Shown here: positions 7,105-14,387 of the stretch, in pieces | How positions within the stretch are numbered: the stretch's first letter is position 1 | Layout of the letters: the number at the start of each line of letters is the position of its first letter | Assembly (NCBI GenBank): GCA_020433785.1 | Contig: JAGRCC010000250.1 | Location: forward strand, 1-20,134 | From: Anaerolineae bacterium | GTDB lineage: Bacteria; Chloroflexota; Anaerolineae; 4572-78; J111 | Direction of reading: 5' to 3' | DNA: 20,134 bases | Made by a program: the position numbers and the translations under genes | Notes under the pieces: generated by a model | What the model was told of the DNA's origin: nothing | Seen by the model: only the letters and a program-made list of their open reading frames with translations | The model's database searches: none

Positions 7105-7788
7105 TTAGTGATGCCTCAACTCAATCCTACTACGGGTGTTTTTCCTTCTTGGACTATCAACGTATGAGATCCCTTTGAAAACAAAGTAGCCTAGCCCGAT
7201 AAATAGGATGCCCATAACGAGAATGAAAAAAATGACGGCCAGGGGGTTACTCATCGCTAATACAAAATTCTTTTTGATACCGCCTTGGATGGGCATCGCC
7301 AAATAGCACATAGCGGTCGCTATACCTACGGCTGCTGCCAACAGGGTTGGATGCGTTGCTATTCGTTTGATACAGCTACCTTCTGTTTTATGGGGAAGTT
7401 GTTTGTAGTCCGGTCCCGCCTCGATCATTAGATCGGCTTCAACAAATGAAGCTACGGCCTGGTCAAAGCCGGTCAGGGGCGTCGGTTTGGGGAAAAGGGC
7501 CACACCTTCGGTGACATACCAGCCTTCATTGAGATATTTGTGCTGATCGGCGACGTGGATCGAAAAGACGCGTATGGCTTTCGTTCCATCCGAGTAAACA
7601 TACGATTTTCGTCGTTCCGGAACGGGGTAGTAAGTGGGATTGTTACTAAAGTTCAGCGGGTGATGCGCCAACAGCCAGGTTTCGACCGCTTGTTTCAATG
7701 CCTCCAGCGACTCGCCGTAGATGGTCACAGGTTCAGATTGATCTTCAAGCCATATCTCAGTCTGCCATCGTTTAGGTTCAAAGGTCAC
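7105..7788 (-). CDS. Unknown protein with two C-terminal helices
   Basis: A 227-residue protein I do not recognise. Residues 1-140 are soluble and mixed, opening with a short motif, EIWLEDQSEPVTIYGESLEA (11-30), and rich in Tyr and Pro around 50-105. Two membrane helices follow (about 147-166 and 183-206), ending in a basic tail (RRKNTRSR). The start is GTG at 7788, supported by AAGGGG about 7 bases upstream. It is 16 bp before the kinase, so it is probably cotranscribed and could be a membrane partner or input protein for the cytoplasmic kinase; this rests on position only. A region of about 180 AT-rich bases lies upstream. Confidence 0.7.
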   Translation of the reverse strand: MTFEPKRWQTEIWLEDQSEPVTIYGESLEALKQAVETWLLAHHPLNFSNNPTYYPVPERRKSYVYSDGTKAIRVFSIHVADQHKYLNEGWYVTEGVALFPKPTPLTGFDQAVASFVEADLMIEAGPDYKQLPHKTEGSCIKRIATHPTLLAAAVGIATAMCYLAMPIQGGIKKNFVLAMSNPLAVIFFILVMGILFIGLGYFVFKGISYVDSPRRKNTRSRIELRHH

Positions 7789-7861
7789 AGGTTAACCCCT
7801 TGGGTCGTCGGAAAGTGTTTTAATAGGAATGATCGATGGAATGATGTTATGATAAAAGATT

Positions 7862-7882
7862 AAGTTATTTGAATAATAACTT
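7862..7882. terminator. AT-rich hairpin after the transporter gene
   Basis: AAGTTATT (7862-7869) and AATAACTT (7875-7882) form a perfect 8-bp stem with a 5-base loop. On the minus strand it lies between the transporter stop (7969) and the next gene, followed by a T-rich stretch. It may be a weak terminator or an operator of the kinase operon. Confidence 0.35.
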
Positions 7883-7968
7883 TTCTAATAGTTTAACCGT
7901 TCAGGTAAAGTGAAGGTTAGGTTGGGGTTAAGTGGTGATTAAATAATAATTAAATTTATTTAACGCTA

Positions 7969-9606
7969 TTATAAGCGGATAAGGAGGAGATATAATATTT
8001 GCGTGTAGACAACATTGATGATTAATCCTAGTGGAATCCCCATGGTAAAGCCGATGTTGGGTAAGTGAGTTTTGGCCCGTTCTGATACAAATGTGAAAAC
8101 AGCCGGTTGCAAAGCAATCATCCCGGCCACAATGCTAAATGGCAGCCCCAGCACCTTATGGCCGACCACCAAGGCGGTAGCCGCTGTTGTGGTAACCAAC
8201 AGCCATGAAAGCAAAATCAGAATGATTAAGGTGTTGCCCAGCATTACATGTTCCAAAGCATTGCCGGATCGGATGCCGATGCCGGCCAATAAGAGAATTA
8301 AGCCCATTTGTTGCAAGGTTTGATTGGCGCTGTAGGGTAGAGTCCAAACAATCGAGCCGGTTCGGCGCAGCGACCCCAGAATCAAGGCGACAATCAGCGT
8401 GCCGCCGGCATATCCGATCTGAAAACTGACGTCGCCGGGCAGCGTCAGGCTAACCATGCCAACCAGCAAGCCAATGGTCACGCCAAAGCCGAGCGACAGC
8501 AGATTGACCTGACTTACCGCTTCGTAGGAGTCGCCAAAGAGTTCAACCAATTTGGGAATATCATCCCAGCGCGCCAAAATCCGAATCCGGTCGCCCTGTT
8601 CCAAAATGGTATTACGCGTAGGCAAAAGATCGGTATCGCCCCGGCGCACGCGGGTCACAATTGCGCCAAATCGCTCTTTTAAATCCAAGGCCGCAATCGA
8701 CTGGCCCACCACCTCCGGGTTAGAGACAAACAGGCGGCGCTTGCTGTAGATGCTGTAATCGCGCAGAAGATTGTTGGTGGCCACCTGCCCGGCGGCGGCG
8801 ATAACCTGCTCGATTTGTTCGGTTTCCCCGGCAATGGCAATGGTATCGCCCAACTCAAGCCGGGTATCGCCATTGATTAGCGAGGTTTGGCCGTTGCGGC
8901 CTAAACGGCCAAAGATGATATCCCAACCTTCCCGGCGCTGTAATTCGCGCACGGCAATACCGGTCACTTCAGGGCGCGTAATTTCGATAGCCTGGTCAAT
9001 GATATTCTGGGGAGCCGGGTAGACCGTCCGCAGCGCCTGCGCCTCGGCTGTATAATCGATGCGCCACATTTGCTGAAAGACGGCGATGACCCCGATTTTG
9101 CCGATAACCCCAATTGGATAGGCAATAGCAAAGGCCAGCGCCATCGCTGCGATTATGGCGTCTATTGAGTCCGGAGCCGCTGTAGAGCTGATTGAATCTA
9201 AAACGGCGGCAAAGGCCGCCGTATTGGTGCCAACACCGGAAAATAGACCCGCCGCCGCCGCCGCGCTTAGACCGAAAACGTAGGCGATGACCACCAACAG
9301 TAGAAATGGTAGGGTAAGGAAAAACAGAATGAAGCTGATCTGTAATGGCCCCTCACGGCGTAGAGCTAGAAAAAAGTTGGCCCCATTGCTCAGGCCAATG
9401 GCATACACAAAAATAACCAATCCCAGCTCAATAATAAAACCGGGGACGGTGACATTGGTGCCAAGGGCCCCGAAGACCAGACCCACAAACAGAATAGCCG
9501 CCGACCCCAGGCGCACCCCAACAATCTTGACACGGCCCAGGGTATAACCCAAGGCGGTGACGACGAAGAACAACAGTAGCGGATTTTCTCCCAGAAGTTT
9601 TATCAT
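7969..9606 (-). CDS. AspT/YidE-type transporter with two TrkA-C domains
   Basis: A 545-residue membrane protein of the aspartate:alanine exchanger (AAE) type. Five or six helices come first (about 8-180) with the conserved segment SGVGTNTAAFAA (123-134). Two soluble TrkA-C/RCK-C domains follow (about 200-285 and 290-370), each with a pattern like LELGDTIAIAGE (first) and LEQGDRIRILARWDD (second). Five more helices lie at about 385-545. RCK-C domains usually bind a small ligand that gates transport. AspT itself swaps aspartate for alanine, but most homologues are uncharacterised, so the substrate cannot be named. The start has no good ribosome binding site, and a 35-residue ORF ends 15 bases upstream, suggesting coupled translation. 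Confidence 0.85.
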   Translation of the reverse strand: MIKLLGENPLLLFFVVTALGYTLGRVKIVGVRLGSAAILFVGLVFGALGTNVTVPGFIIELGLVIFVYAIGLSNGANFFLALRREGPLQISFILFFLTLPFLLLVVIAYVFGLSAAAAAGLFSGVGTNTAAFAAVLDSISSTAAPDSIDAIIAAMALAFAIAYPIGVIGKIGVIAVFQQMWRIDYTAEAQALRTVYPAPQNIIDQAIEITRPEVTGIAVRELQRREGWDIIFGRLGRNGQTSLINGDTRLELGDTIAIAGETEQIEQVIAAAGQVATNNLLRDYSIYSKRRLFVSNPEVVGQSIAALDLKERFGAIVTRVRRGDTDLLPTRNTILEQGDRIRILARWDDIPKLVELFGDSYEAVSQVNLLSLGFGVTIGLLVGMVSLTLPGDVSFQIGYAGGTLIVALILGSLRRTGSIVWTLPYSANQTLQQMGLILLLAGIGIRSGNALEHVMLGNTLIILILLSWLLVTTTAATALVVGHKVLGLPFSIVAGMIALQPAVFTFVSERAKTHLPNIGFTMGIPLGLIINVVYTQILYLLLIRL

Positions 9607-9621
9607 CGGTGACCAGCTTTA

Positions 9622-9729
9622 TCAAAAGGTTGAGTCATCTGGCACCGGGAAATGGTCGGATGTTTGGCTCAAGGCGTTATAAAAATTTTTCATCCGTTCC
9701 ATCGTGTAAGCGGCAAATTTTAGGGTCAT
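9622..9729 (-). CDS. Small ORF upstream of the transporter
   Basis: A 35-codon ORF, too short for standard gene calling. It starts at ATG 9729 with AAAAGGA at ideal distance on the minus strand and has a promoter-like pair in front. The peptide opens MTLKFAAYTMERMKNFYNAL and ends in PVPDDSTF; I do not recognise it, and it has no signal peptide or membrane segment. The next start, that of the transporter, is 15 bases after its stop and has no Shine-Dalgarno of its own, so this ORF may be a leader coupled to it. It could also be a chance ORF. Confidence 0.45.
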   Translation of the reverse strand: MTLKFAAYTMERMKNFYNALSQTSDHFPVPDDSTF

Positions 9730-9752
9730 CTTTTATCCTTTTCAGAAACTCT

Positions 9753-9781
9753 ACTATACTATTGTCAACGATTTTTGCTAA
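9753..9781 (-). promoter_or_regulatory. Promoter for small ORF and transporter
   Basis: On the minus strand TTAGCA (9781-9776) and TATAGT (9758-9753) are 17 bp apart, with 4/6 and 5/6 matches to consensus. A start near 9747 would give a short leader holding the AAAAGGA of the small ORF. TATACT on the plus strand (9755-9760) overlaps it and may be the -10 element of the divergent HAD gene, though its -35 is poor. Confidence 0.5.
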
Positions 9782-9792
9782 AAAAGGTGGGC

Positions 9793-10446
9793 ATGACAAC
9801 AACAGCTTTTTTTGATTTAGATTATACCCTACTTAGCACCAGTTCCGGCTTGGTTTATGTGCGGGAAATTATTAGGCAGCGCCGCGCCCCTTGGTGGCAG
9901 GTGGGCTATTTAGGCATGAAATACAAACTGAAGCAGCTTGATTTTGGCCAGGTTCACGGTCGATTGATCACGCTTGTGGGCCGGAACGGCGTTGAGCAAA
10001 CCTTCGATTTTTTTGAAGGACTAGTAGGGCAATTTCTCACGCCGCGTTTGTCTGGAGCGGGGCGGGCCAAGATTGAGTGGCATCGACAGCAGGGCCATCG
10101 GGTGGTCATTGTGTCGGCCTCGATTGAGGAATTGGTCAAACCGGTGGCAGAAGTTTTGGGTTTGGGGCCAGATTATCTATGTACACGGCTGGCCGTCCAA
10201 AGGGGGCAATATACCGGGCAATTGGACGGTCCGCTTTGTTATGGACCGGGCAAAGTGGCGTGGGTCAAACGCTGGGCCGATCTTAACCAGGTCAGCTTTC
10301 CGGAAACGATAGGCTACTTTTACACTGACAGCGCCTCGGATTTACCGCTGCTCGAGTTGGCGAAACATCCCGTTGCCGTTAATCCCTCCCGTAAATTGGC
10401 TAAGATCGCTAAGGCCAGAGGCTGGCCGATCGAACGATTTTACTGA
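9793..10446 (+). CDS. HAD-IB family (SerB-like) phosphatase
   Basis: A 217-residue soluble hydrolase of HAD superfamily subfamily IB. Motif I is FFDLDYTLL with nucleophile D8 and D10. The cap lies between about 20 and 85. Motif II is VVIVSAS with S108, motif III is GPGKVAW with K154, and motif IV is YTDSASDLPLL with D179 and D183. All catalytic residues are present. Relatives dephosphorylate phosphoserine or phospholipid-type substrates; this sequence does not show which. The start at 9793 has AAGG 5 bases upstream; a TTG at 9775 would add six residues. It is divergent from the small ORF/transporter unit and convergent with the GlcG-like gene (21-bp gap). Confidence 0.88.
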   Translation: MTTTAFFDLDYTLLSTSSGLVYVREIIRQRRAPWWQVGYLGMKYKLKQLDFGQVHGRLITLVGRNGVEQTFDFFEGLVGQFLTPRLSGAGRAKIEWHRQQGHRVVIVSASIEELVKPVAEVLGLGPDYLCTRLAVQRGQYTGQLDGPLCYGPGKVAWVKRWADLNQVSFPETIGYFYTDSASDLPLLELAKHPVAVNPSRKLAKIAKARGWPIERFY

Positions 10447-10467
10447 GATAGAACGGGTATCACCGCC

Positions 10468-10875
10468 CTATTTGATCAAACCGGCCCCCATGCGGGCCAG
10501 CACAATATCCTCTTCCTCCGGCAGCCCGCTAACGCCCACCGCTCCAACGACTTTTCCCTGGTACACAATTGGGACGCCGCCACCCCATGAAACATAGCGC
10601 AGATCGCCGAAGTTGGTCATTGGAAATCCCTCTTCTTTGGAGGCGGTACCGACCGCCTTCGACTCCTTGCGTTCTCTAGACGCGGTGAAGGCTTTGTTCA
10701 TGGCGATATAAATCGAGGCCAACGGGCAGCCGTCGGTGCGGACGAACGCGATCAGCTCACCATGCTCATCGGCTACGGCAATCGCCGCGCCTTTGTTTTC
10801 TTGTTCCAATTGGGTTTGAATGGCCGTTACTATTTTCAGGGCATCGGTATGAGAGAGGCTATAGGTTTGATTCAT
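10468..10875 (-). CDS. GlcG/HbpS-like protein
   Basis: A 135-residue protein of the GlcG/HbpS family (PF03928). Recognisable patterns are AIAVADEHGELIAFVRTDG (31-49), the helix with AMNKAFTASRERKES (58-72), WGGGVPIVYQGKVVGAVGVSG (97-117, in parts) and EEDIVLARMG (121-130). HbpS from Streptomyces binds heme; many relatives are encoded near glycolate or diol genes with unproven roles. No signal peptide is visible, so it is probably cytoplasmic. The start has GGAGA about 7 bases upstream. It is the last gene of the minus-strand cluster, 64 bp after the HIT gene, and may share its mRNA. Confidence 0.85.
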   Translation of the reverse strand: MNQTYSLSHTDALKIVTAIQTQLEQENKGAAIAVADEHGELIAFVRTDGCPLASIYIAMNKAFTASRERKESKAVGTASKEEGFPMTNFGDLRYVSWGGGVPIVYQGKVVGAVGVSGLPEEEDIVLARMGAGLIK

Positions 10876-10939
10876 TATGTCTCCAGTAAATACGGGTAGT
10901 TAAATAACCCCATAGGTTGCGGGGCGTAACGCCTAAGGT

Positions 10940-11455
10940 TTACCGAAACGCCGGCGGGTTGTTTTTGATCCCGGCAACGATTTTATCGTAGGTTTCTTCC
11001 AAGGTTTCCGGCAAAATTCGGGTGTGACCCACCACCGGCATAAAATTGCTGTCGCCGTTCCAGCGCGGCACAATATGCATATGCAGATGGCTGTCAATGC
11101 CCGATCCGGCATCGCGGCCAAGGTTGAGGCCAATATTAAACCCGTCCGGCCGTAGCAGATCGCCAAGAATCTGCGTAAAGTAGGTGACGTGCAGCATGAG
11201 TTCGCATTGAATATCCTGGGATAGATCGGCAAGCGTCGAGACGTGCTGTTTCGGCAGAACCATGATATGGCCGGTATTGTACGGGTAAATATTCATAATA
11301 GTGAAGGTGCTTTTACCCCGTAAAAGCAGATAATTGTCCCGATCATAATCGGGCTTAGCATCGACGGCAGCGCAAAAAACACAACCATCTACTTTTTTCT
11401 TTTTTGAGGTAATATACTTCATCCGCCAGGGCGTATATAAGCGTTCCGCAGTCAT
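10940..11455 (-). CDS. HIT-family nucleotide hydrolase or phosphorylase
   Basis: A 171-residue HIT protein. The histidine triad is HLHMHIVPRW (123-132), with H125 the probable nucleophile. An N-terminal CVFC (25-28) fits the zinc-binding version of the family, and GHIMVLPKQH (62-71) and GFNIGLNLGRDAGSGIDSHL (105-124) are typical of Ap4A-phosphorylase-like HIT proteins. Members split or phosphorolyse dinucleoside polyphosphates or adenylylated compounds; the substrate is not shown here. The start at 11455 (MTAERLYTPW) is preferred because it matches the family N-terminus and has an AAGGGAAG segment just upstream. An extension to 11488 would add 11 residues without support. Confidence 0.9.
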   Translation of the reverse strand: MTAERLYTPWRMKYITSKKKKVDGCVFCAAVDAKPDYDRDNYLLLRGKSTFTIMNIYPYNTGHIMVLPKQHVSTLADLSQDIQCELMLHVTYFTQILGDLLRPDGFNIGLNLGRDAGSGIDSHLHMHIVPRWNGDSNFMPVVGHTRILPETLEETYDKIVAGIKNNPPAFR

Positions 11456-11538
11456 CTTCTTCCCTTTGATCGAAACAATTTTTAACAACAGTTCATTTTA
11501 CCAAATGACTGGGCAGAGTTGCAAAATTGAGCGGGCGA

Positions 11539-12330
11539 TCAACGCATCTCTTGCCCGCCGGTGACGTTGATCGCTTGACCGGTCATATAACTGGCCTGAT
11601 CCGACGCCAAAAAAACCACCACATTGCAGACATCCTCGTAGGTACAGCCCCGTTGTAGCGGCACCTGGTCGATGTATTTCTGGCGGACCTGGGCTTCAGT
11701 CAGGCCGAAGCGTTGGGCGTACTGCTGGTAGAGCGAGTCAACCCACAGCGGGGAATCGAGCAGATTGCCGGGGCAAACGGCGTTGACGCGGATGCCGTAG
11801 TCGGCCAATTCCAGAGCCAGGCTCTGGGTCAAGCCAATGCCGCCAAATTTGCTGGCCGCATAGGCCGAATTCTTAAAGCTGCCTTTTTTGCCGGATTTGG
11901 AGTTCATTTGGATGATGGTCCCGCTTCGCTGCTCGATCATCACCCGCGCCGCGTGTTTGGCCGTGAGGAAATAGCCGATCAAGTTGACCTCAATCACCTG
12001 CCGCCACTGATCGGCCGGAAAGTCGGCTAGGCCGCCGGCAATGACGATACCGGCGTTAGCCACCACAATATCCAGCCGGCCGAACTGAGCCACCGTTTGG
12101 CCCACCATCGCTTCAACTTGGGTTTCGTCGGTCACATCGACCGGCAGCCCCAGGGCGGGTTGGCCGGTGGCGTCAGTGATCTCTGACGCCGTGGTGGTCG
12201 CTGCTGAGCCGTTAATGTCGGCAATGACAATATGGGCCCCCTCTTGGGCCAGCCGTCGACAGATCGCTTGGCCCACCCCTTGACCCCCGCCGGTCACCAG
12301 CGCAATCTTATCTTTTAATAGATGTGTCAC
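11539..12330 (-). CDS. SDR dehydrogenase, SrlD-like
   Basis: A 263-residue NAD(P)-dependent short-chain dehydrogenase. The cofactor loop is TGGGQGVG (13-20), NAG is at 92-94, and the catalytic residues are S144, Y157 and K161 in NSKSG and YAASKFGG. The C-terminus KYIDQVPLQRGCTYEDVCNVV with INVTGGQ closely recalls sorbitol-6-phosphate 2-dehydrogenase SrlD, so a sugar-alcohol (phosphate) substrate is the best guess. No PTS or sugar-transport gene is nearby, so the substrate stays open. The GTG start at 12330 is chosen because AAGGA lies about 7 bases upstream and the protein then begins with the normal beta strand; a longer form from 12429 would carry an odd hydrophobic extension. A possible promoter is TTGCAC/TTTAGT, 17 bp apart (12429-12401). 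Confidence 0.85.
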   Translation of the reverse strand: MTHLLKDKIALVTGGGQGVGQAICRRLAQEGAHIVIADINGSAATTTASEITDATGQPALGLPVDVTDETQVEAMVGQTVAQFGRLDIVVANAGIVIAGGLADFPADQWRQVIEVNLIGYFLTAKHAARVMIEQRSGTIIQMNSKSGKKGSFKNSAYAASKFGGIGLTQSLALELADYGIRVNAVCPGNLLDSPLWVDSLYQQYAQRFGLTEAQVRQKYIDQVPLQRGCTYEDVCNVVVFLASDQASYMTGQAINVTGGQEMR

Positions 12331-12501
12331 AGCATTATCCTTGTGCTTACAAATAAAAGTTTTGCTGTTGGTAACTAAGAGCAGAATTTTCGGAATAATA
12401 ACTAAAAATACGTCATTGTGCGAGTGCAACCTACAAGCGAGGACGGTTCGGTGGCGCGGTTGAGGCAGTGAAAAAAATTAACCGGCCAGTGATAAGGAGC
12501 G

Positions 12502-12535
12502 GCCTGCCCGCGTCTGTTGATAGACGCGGGCAGGC
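12502..12535. terminator. Strong GC-rich hairpin
   Basis: GCCTGCCCGCGTCT (12502-12515) and AGACGCGGGCAGGC (12522-12535) form a perfect 14-bp stem with a 6-base loop. It lies 9 bases past the stop of the H1-like gene on the minus strand. A T-run appears only further downstream (about 12472-12478), so it is an atypical terminator, or a 3'-end stabiliser. Confidence 0.65.
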
Positions 12536-12544
12536 TACCGATAA

Positions 12545-12721
12545 CTATTCTTGATTTTTTATGTCTTGAACTTCTTTGCGGATGTCTTGAGCTTTATTTT
12601 TCAAGTCAAGCATCCCTTTGCGGATACGAGTGCCGGCGGCTTTGTTGCCCCCGTCGTAAAATTTGCCAAAGTCCTCTTTTAGCGAGTCCAAAATGGCCAC
12701 CAATTCTTCATAGCGATTCAT
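12545..12721 (-). CDS. Histone H1-like protein, Hc1 type
   Basis: A 58-residue helical, Lys-rich protein. The segment YEELVAILDSLKEDFGKFYD (4-23), then GGNKAAGTRIRKGMLDLKN (24-42) and AQDIRKEVQDIKN (44-56), matches what I know of the Hc1 histone H1-like family (PF07432) of Chlamydiae and Bacteroidetes. Chlamydial Hc1 condenses DNA through a longer Lys-rich tail; here only the conserved N-terminal-type helix pair is present, so strong DNA compaction is not assured and a DNA- or RNA-binding role is inferred. The start at 12721 has AAAGGAG at good distance; a longer frame to 12793 is not supported. A promoter TTGGCG/TATACT (12822-12793) precedes it. Confidence 0.8.
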   Translation of the reverse strand: MNRYEELVAILDSLKEDFGKFYDGGNKAAGTRIRKGMLDLKNKAQDIRKEVQDIKNQE

Positions 12722-12792
12722 AAGAAATCTCCTTTGAAAATAAAAAAATACCTTGTGCGCATTTCCTTTGATAACACACTGCGCGACCGACA

Positions 12793-12822
12793 AGTATAGT
12801 CGAACTCTTCAAAATGCGCCAA
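12793..12822 (-). promoter_or_regulatory. Promoter of the H1-like gene
   Basis: On the minus strand TTGGCG (12822-12817) and TATACT (12798-12793) are 18 bp apart. It lies about 70 bp before the start codon of the H1-like gene. Confidence 0.45.
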
Positions 12823-12904
12823 TAGCGCTGTGTAAATTGATATTTTGGCCCACAATTGACCAAAGCGGGGAATTTTGGATGATGAAAGGCAGTACCTCAT
12901 GGTA

Positions 12905-12932
12905 TTGAATAAACGATAAATCATGTTATGCT
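12905..12932 (+). promoter_or_regulatory. Promoter of the aldo/keto reductase gene
   Basis: TTGAAT (12905-12910) and TATGCT (12927-12932) are 16 bp apart, and TGT just before the -10 gives an extended -10 element. It lies 40 bp before the ATG at 12973. Confidence 0.5.
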
Positions 12933-12972
12933 TTGGTCATTCCTGAACTGAGATTTTCAACAAGGAGATATT

Positions 12973-14001
12973 ATGGAATACAGACAACTGGGCGACTCCG
13001 GGCTTAAAGTACCGGTGTTTGGCTTCGGCACGGCGACGTTTGGCGGGAAAGGCGATTTCTTTGGCGCTTGGGGCAAATCCGATGTGGCCGAGGCCAGCCG
13101 CCTGATTGACATTTGTTTAGAGGCCGGCGTTAATTTGTTCGATACCGCCGATGTTTATTCTAGAGGGCTGTCGGAAGAAATTTTGGGCCAGTCACTGGCC
13201 GGGCGGCGAGACAAAGTGCTTCTGTCAACCAAGGCTACCTTTCGTATGGGCCGGGGGCCGAATGCGTTGGGCTCTTCTCGCCATCATTTGCTACAGGCGT
13301 GTGAAGCCAGTTTGCGCCGGCTGAAGACGGATTATATCGACATCTACACCATGCATGGCTTCGACGCCCAGACGCCGGTTGAGGAAACCCTGCGAACGCT
13401 GGACGATCTGGTGCAAAGCGGCAAGGTCCGTTACATTGGCTGCTCCAATTTCTCCGGCTGGCACCTAATGAAATCGCTGGCGGTGTCGAAGCAGTACGGC
13501 TGGGCCCGATATGTGGCTCATCAAGCTTACTACTCGCTGATCGGGCGGGAGTACGAATGGGAACTAATGCCCTTAGCCCTCGATCAGAAGGTGGCTACAG
13601 TGGTTTGGAGTCCCCTGGCCGGCGGCTACCTGACCGGAAAAGTTCGCCGCAACCAGCCGCCGCCCGCCGGCAGTCGTCAGCACCAGCTTAAAGGTCAAGA
13701 ACCGCCCATTACTGAGGAACTTCTGTACGATATTGTCGACGCTTTGGACGAAGTGGCGACCGAAACCGGCAAGACCCCGGCCCAGATCGCCTTGAACTGG
13801 CTGTTGCAGCGGCCTACCGTCGCCAGTGTAGTCATCGGCGCCCGCAACGAGACGCAGTTGGCGCAAAATCTGGACGCTCTCGGCTGGAACCTGACCGATG
13901 AACAGGTAGCCAAACTCGACGCCGCCAGTGATGTGAGGCCGATTTATCCCTACTGGCATCAGCGTGGCTTTGTCGAGCGCAACCCTCTGCCGGTCGCTTG
14001 A
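12973..14001 (+). CDS. Aldo/keto reductase
   Basis: A 342-residue NADPH-dependent oxidoreductase of the aldo/keto reductase superfamily (TIM barrel). The catalytic tetrad is visible: D57 and Y62 in NLFDTADVYSRG, K87 in LLSTKATF, and H128 in YTMHGFD. The barrel continues through VRYIGCSNFSGWHL and the C-terminal cofactor region with ASVVIGARNETQLAQNL, characteristic of the family's coenzyme-binding end. The substrate is unknown; the closest match I recognise is the general oxidoreductase (YajO/YghZ-like, Mycobacterium-type) branch. AAGGAG lies 6 to 7 bases before the ATG. It is monocistronic: a long hairpin follows at 14072, and ftsH has its own promoter. Confidence 0.92.
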   Translation: MEYRQLGDSGLKVPVFGFGTATFGGKGDFFGAWGKSDVAEASRLIDICLEAGVNLFDTADVYSRGLSEEILGQSLAGRRDKVLLSTKATFRMGRGPNALGSSRHHLLQACEASLRRLKTDYIDIYTMHGFDAQTPVEETLRTLDDLVQSGKVRYIGCSNFSGWHLMKSLAVSKQYGWARYVAHQAYYSLIGREYEWELMPLALDQKVATVVWSPLAGGYLTGKVRRNQPPPAGSRQHQLKGQEPPITEELLYDIVDALDEVATETGKTPAQIALNWLLQRPTVASVVIGARNETQLAQNLDALGWNLTDEQVAKLDAASDVRPIYPYWHQRGFVERNPLPVA

Positions 14002-14071
14002 TCTTAAATAACTCAAGTTGCTATCCTTTCCCGATTAATGGATAGTCAATGTTTCAGGCTTAACCCCATGA

Positions 14072-14150
14072 GAAGTAGGGAGTAAGGCGTAGGAAGTCAT
14101 TGGTTTTGCCCCCTTAATTCCTACTTGCCTACTCCCTACCCCTCGATTTG
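14072..14150. terminator. Long imperfect hairpin after the reductase gene
   Basis: A purine-rich arm (14072-14097, with GTAGGGAGTAAGG) pairs with a pyrimidine-rich arm (about 14118-14144, with CTACTCCCTAC), about 26 positions with small bulges, loop about 20 bases. It has the same AGTAGG/CCTACTCC words as 4671-4726. It lies about 70 bp past the reductase stop and may end its transcript. Confidence 0.5.
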
Positions 14151-14387
14151 AAATTTCCCCATAGTAATCCATTCAGGTTGAGAAAATTTTAACAAATATC
14201 TACCCTTCATTCATCCTTTTCTAATCTAAACTTAGCAAAATAGGAAGATCGTATTTTAACCTTGTCTAATTGATTGAAGTATGCATAATGATTAGACAAC
14301 CATCAACAGGATGTAATGCGATCTCGCCACATTCGATAGCCTGAAATCTATCCACGATAATGATAATCTTTATAGGAGAGTTAACGA
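14151..14387 (+). promoter_or_regulatory. ftsH upstream region with dyad-framed promoter
   Basis: A perfect 9-bp inverted repeat, TTGTCTAAT (14262-14270) and ATTAGACAA (14291-14299), has a 20-bp spacer. Its left arm contains the -35 TTGTCT (14262-14267); a -10 CATAAT (14284-14289) follows after 16 bp. The right arm covers the expected start of transcription near 14296. This layout suits a repressor. It is not the CIRCE element of HrcA. The mRNA leader would be about 90 bases. AGGAG lies at 14374-14378. Confidence 0.55.

Noticed and set aside
10876..10939. Terminator between HIT and GlcG-like genes
   Set aside because: GGGT/ACCC and GGCGT/ACGCC are very short stems without a T-tract; too weak to call.
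90..13000. An anti-phage defence or toxin-antitoxin system
   Set aside because: None of the genes here has nuclease, toxin, reverse transcriptase, TIR or cyclase motifs; the DUF2293 and HIT proteins alone do not make such a system.
14262..14299. CIRCE/HrcA operator upstream of ftsH
   Set aside because: The arms and the 20-bp spacer do not match TTAGCACTC-N9-GAGTGCTAA.
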